DNA of 6,536 nucleotides from Actinomycetes bacterium (GTDB lineage: Bacteria; Actinomycetota; Aquicultoria; SURF-47; JAUUWJ01): the NCBI GenBank assembly GCA_030589175.1, contig JAUUWJ010000039.1:1-6536 (forward strand), given 5' to 3'. Shown here one piece after another: positions 5,065-6,536 of this stretch. The notes under the pieces were generated by a model. That model saw nothing but the letters and a program-made list of their open reading frames with translations, did no database searches and was not told the DNA's origin. Every line of letters begins with the position of its first letter. Position 1 is the stretch's first letter. The position numbers and the translations under genes were made by a program.

Positions 5065-5984
5065 TTCTCACCAAATCCTTCTCTTGCTACAATGATTTCT
5101 TGAGCTTCTTTTCGTATTAATTTGGCTAGTTTTTTACTAACGCCATTTACTTGCGCCAAATCTTCTTCTTTGGCACTGGCAATGTCTAACATATTTTCAA
5201 ACCCGGCTTTTTGGAGGTTCTGCGCCGCCGTTTTGCCTACGCCCTGAAGTGATTCGAGCTCACTTCGTTTACGTCTTTTAGTCGCTCCTTTGATTTTTCC
5301 TGAAATTCGTATGACCTTCCCGTCTTTAAGATAAACGACTCTATCAGCATAAGGTAAATATTCGGGATTATGAGAAATTAATATTACCGTACGCTTTGAT
5401 TTTTGGTTTAATTGTTTCAACAACCTCAGTACTTCATCAGCAGATTTTGAGTCTAAGTTTCCGGTAGGCTCATCAGCAAAAACTATCCACGGGCTTGTCA
5501 CCCAAGCTCTGGCAATACTTACTCTTTGCTGCTGACCACCGCTTAGCTCCGAGGACGTATGCCTTTCAATATCAGCTATACCTATAAGTTCCAAAACATT
5601 TCTGGCACGCTTAATTCTTCTTCTTCTTGAAATACCTTCAAAGGCTAACGGTAAATATACATTTTCCAAAGAAGTCATGTTTGGAACAAGGTTGTATTGC
5701 TGAAAAACCATCCCAATTTTAGTCCTTCTGTATTTGGATAGTTGAAGAGTATTCAATTCAGCTAGGTTCTCTCCCCGGACAAAAACTTCTCCGGAAGTCG
5801 GCTTGTCCAGACCGGCAAATAAACTCATTAACGTCGATTTTCCGCACCCGGATTGACCAAATATTATAATAAATTCTCCGGAATAAATTTCGAGATTAAC
5901 TTTATCAAGAGCCTTAACTAGCATCGTGCCCATTTGATAATGTTTGCTTAAATTTACTGCTTTAATAACTGGTTTTCTTGCCAT
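5061..5984 (-). CDS. ABC transporter ATPase (MacB/LolD-like) with C-terminal helix-hairpin-helix domain
   Basis: Residues 1-225 form a complete nucleotide-binding domain of the MacB/LolD/FtsE group. It has Walker A GQSGCGKST (43-51), Q-loop Q95 in VFQQYN, signature LSGGQQQR (147-154), Walker B IVFADEP (167-173), D-loop NLDS (176-179) and H-loop H205 in ISHN. It powers the FtsX-type permease encoded next. Family members usually end at about 220-250 aa. Here a basic linker (KRRKR, 236-240) leads to an extra domain at 242-298 with two helix-hairpin-helix repeats, LQGVGKTAAQNLQKAGF (246-262) and LAQVNGVSKKLAKLI (276-290). Such domains bind nucleic acid or act as protein modules elsewhere. No frameshift or stop separates the parts. 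GAGG (6001-5998) is 13 nt from the ATG, an unusually long spacing, with the 10-bp palindrome TTTAGCTAAA (5988-5997) between. Confidence 0.93.
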   Translation of the reverse strand: MARKPVIKAVNLSKHYQMGTMLVKALDKVNLEIYSGEFIIIFGQSGCGKSTLMSLFAGLDKPTSGEVFVRGENLAELNTLQLSKYRRTKIGMVFQQYNLVPNMTSLENVYLPLAFEGISRRRRIKRARNVLELIGIADIERHTSSELSGGQQQRVSIARAWVTSPWIVFADEPTGNLDSKSADEVLRLLKQLNQKSKRTVILISHNPEYLPYADRVVYLKDGKVIRISGKIKGATKRRKRSELESLQGVGKTAAQNLQKAGFENMLDIASAKEEDLAQVNGVSKKLAKLIRKEAQEIIVAREGFGEK

Positions 5985-6175
5985 AGCTTTAGCTAAACCT
6001 CATATACTTATACTCATATAAATATTTCGGCTTTTTAGCTACTTTCTTTAATTTTCTAGTTAAAATTTTAAGTTGACGAAAAATAGAAAAAACGATTTTT
6101 ATTAATTATTTATCATCTTAATTGGGGGGATTTTTCACTCGCTTAGCTCGTTCGAGGATGACGGTCTTTTTACTC
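5985..6175. other. Intergenic region between the copA-like gene and the ABC operon
   Basis: This 191-bp, mostly AT-rich gap separates two minus-strand genes. It holds the dispersed-repeat-like element at 6123-6165 and, next to the ABC start, two direct copies of CTCATATA (5999-6006 and 6013-6020, 14 bp apart). A minus-strand promoter for the ABC operon is expected here, but no -35/-10 pair stands out. No intrinsic terminator with a U-tract follows the ATPase gene. Confidence 0.5.
6123..6165 (-). repeat. Dispersed-repeat-like element (GTCATCCT...GCGAGTG type)
   Basis: On the minus strand the segment reads CCGTCATCCTCGAACGAG, then CTAAGCGAGTGAAAAATCCC. It resembles the GTCATTCTGAGCGAAGCGAAGAATC family of intergenic repeats that I recall from many unrelated bacteria. 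Its GC-rich centre stands out from the AT-rich flanks and contains the short inverted repeat CTCG (6138-6141) / CGAG (6153-6156). It lies just downstream of the P-type ATPase stop. It has no U-tract directly after the stem, so a terminator role is not supported. Confidence 0.5.
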
Positions 6176-6536
6176 CTAACTATCTAGTTTTGCCCTTTTT
6201 AAACGAAGCGAGTTACTAACTACAGTGACCGAGCTTGAAGCCATTGCTGCAGCTGCAAAAATAGGACTTAACAGCAAGCCAAAAAACGGATACAAGACAC
6301 CAGCTGCTATTGGAATCATTGCTACATTGTAAAAGTAAGCCCAAAATAAGTTTTGCTTAATAATACGCATAGTCTTTTTGCTCAAAGCAATTGCCCGAAC
6401 GATGCCATCCAGATCGCCGCTCATTAACGTTATATCTGATGCTTCCATGGCAATATCAGTTCCGGTTCCGATGGCAATGCCAATATTTGCTTGAGCAAGA
6501 GCCGGCGCATCATTTATTCCATCACCGACCATTGCT
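6176..6536 (-). CDS. copA: C-terminal part of a Cu(+)-exporting P1B-type ATPase (CopA-like)
   Basis: Only the last 119 residues or so are in the window; the frame continues past the right edge as [11 protein letters not shown]. The ATG at 6532-6530 is an internal Met, not a start. The P-domain hinge [13 protein letters not shown] is intact. The protein continues through [14 protein letters not shown], then TM7 with the Cu-binding YN pair in WAYFYN (Y68/N69, counted from that Met) and TM8 with MASSS (M97, S100) and NSLRLK. These TM7 and TM8 residues define the P1B-1 Cu(+)/Ag(+) subgroup, which exports monovalent copper across the inner membrane using ATP. The C-terminus is normal and short (KRAKLDS). 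It is on the same strand as the ABC operon but 191 bp upstream, so co-transcription is possible but not shown. Confidence 0.93.
   Translation of the reverse strand, partial: AMVGDGINDAPALAQANIGIAIGTGTDIAMEASDITLMSGDLDGIVRAIALSKKTMRIIKQNLFWAYFYNVAMIPIAAGVLYPFFGLLLSPIFAAAAMASSSVTVVSNSLRLKRAKLDS

Noticed and set aside
6073..6101. Plus-strand TTGACG with an AT-rich stretch about 17 bp later as a promoter
   Set aside because: It points toward the 3' end of a minus-strand gene with no plus-strand gene downstream, and the -10 match is poor.
6530..6532. ATG as the start of a small 118-aa protein
   Set aside because: The codon is inside the conserved [11 protein letters not shown] motif and the frame continues to the window edge, so this is the tail of a longer P-type ATPase.

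Overview
The window comes from an AT-rich bacterial chromosome, probably an uncultured lineage. MnmA, MacB-type ABC genes and a SmtB-type repressor with its operator are all bacterial. The standard genetic code fits every gene and all chosen starts are ATG. Nothing fixes the phylum. Several intergenic gaps hold short repeats (a REP-like fold-back, heptanucleotide arrays, and a GTCATCCT...GCGA-type element) of a kind I recall from many environmental genomes.

Layout: 1-149 is the N-terminal part of a membrane-anchored protein of unknown function on the minus strand. The divergent gap 150-404 holds a plausible minus-strand promoter and a 17-bp inverted repeat at 317-386. A TSUP (TauE/SafE) permease runs 405-1166 on the plus strand. 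It overlaps by 15 bp, tail to tail, with mnmA (1152-2252, minus), the tRNA U34 2-thiouridylase. The gap 2253-2409 is a large AT-rich imperfect fold-back built from about 7-nt repeats. A two-gene operon follows on the minus strand: a SmtB/CadC-type metal sensor (3330-3692) whose ATGA overlap leads into an eight-helix-type permease (2410-3333) with a CTCG membrane motif and a Cys/His-rich loop. A perfect 12-6-12 inverted repeat (3708-3737) upstream is the likely metal-responsive operator. A second minus-strand operon, 3868-5984, encodes a MacB/LolCDE-like ABC exporter (ATPase, then FtsX-type permease, again ATGA-coupled). Its ATPase carries an unusual C-terminal helix-hairpin-helix domain. The window ends inside the C-terminal part of a Cu(+)-type P1B ATPase (CopA-like, 6176-6536, minus).

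Functionally, the right half is a probable metal or toxicant defence neighbourhood: Cu(+) pump, ABC exporter, and a metal-sensed permease operon. The left half has sulfur-linked functions (TSUP export or import, tRNA thiolation), although those two genes are convergent and not an operon. I see no CRISPR array, tRNA, rRNA, phage gene or transposase gene. The most notable items are the repressor that keeps both the alpha-5 and the probable alpha-3N metal sites together with its operator, the ABC-ATPase/HhH fusion, and the set of unexplained intergenic repeats.
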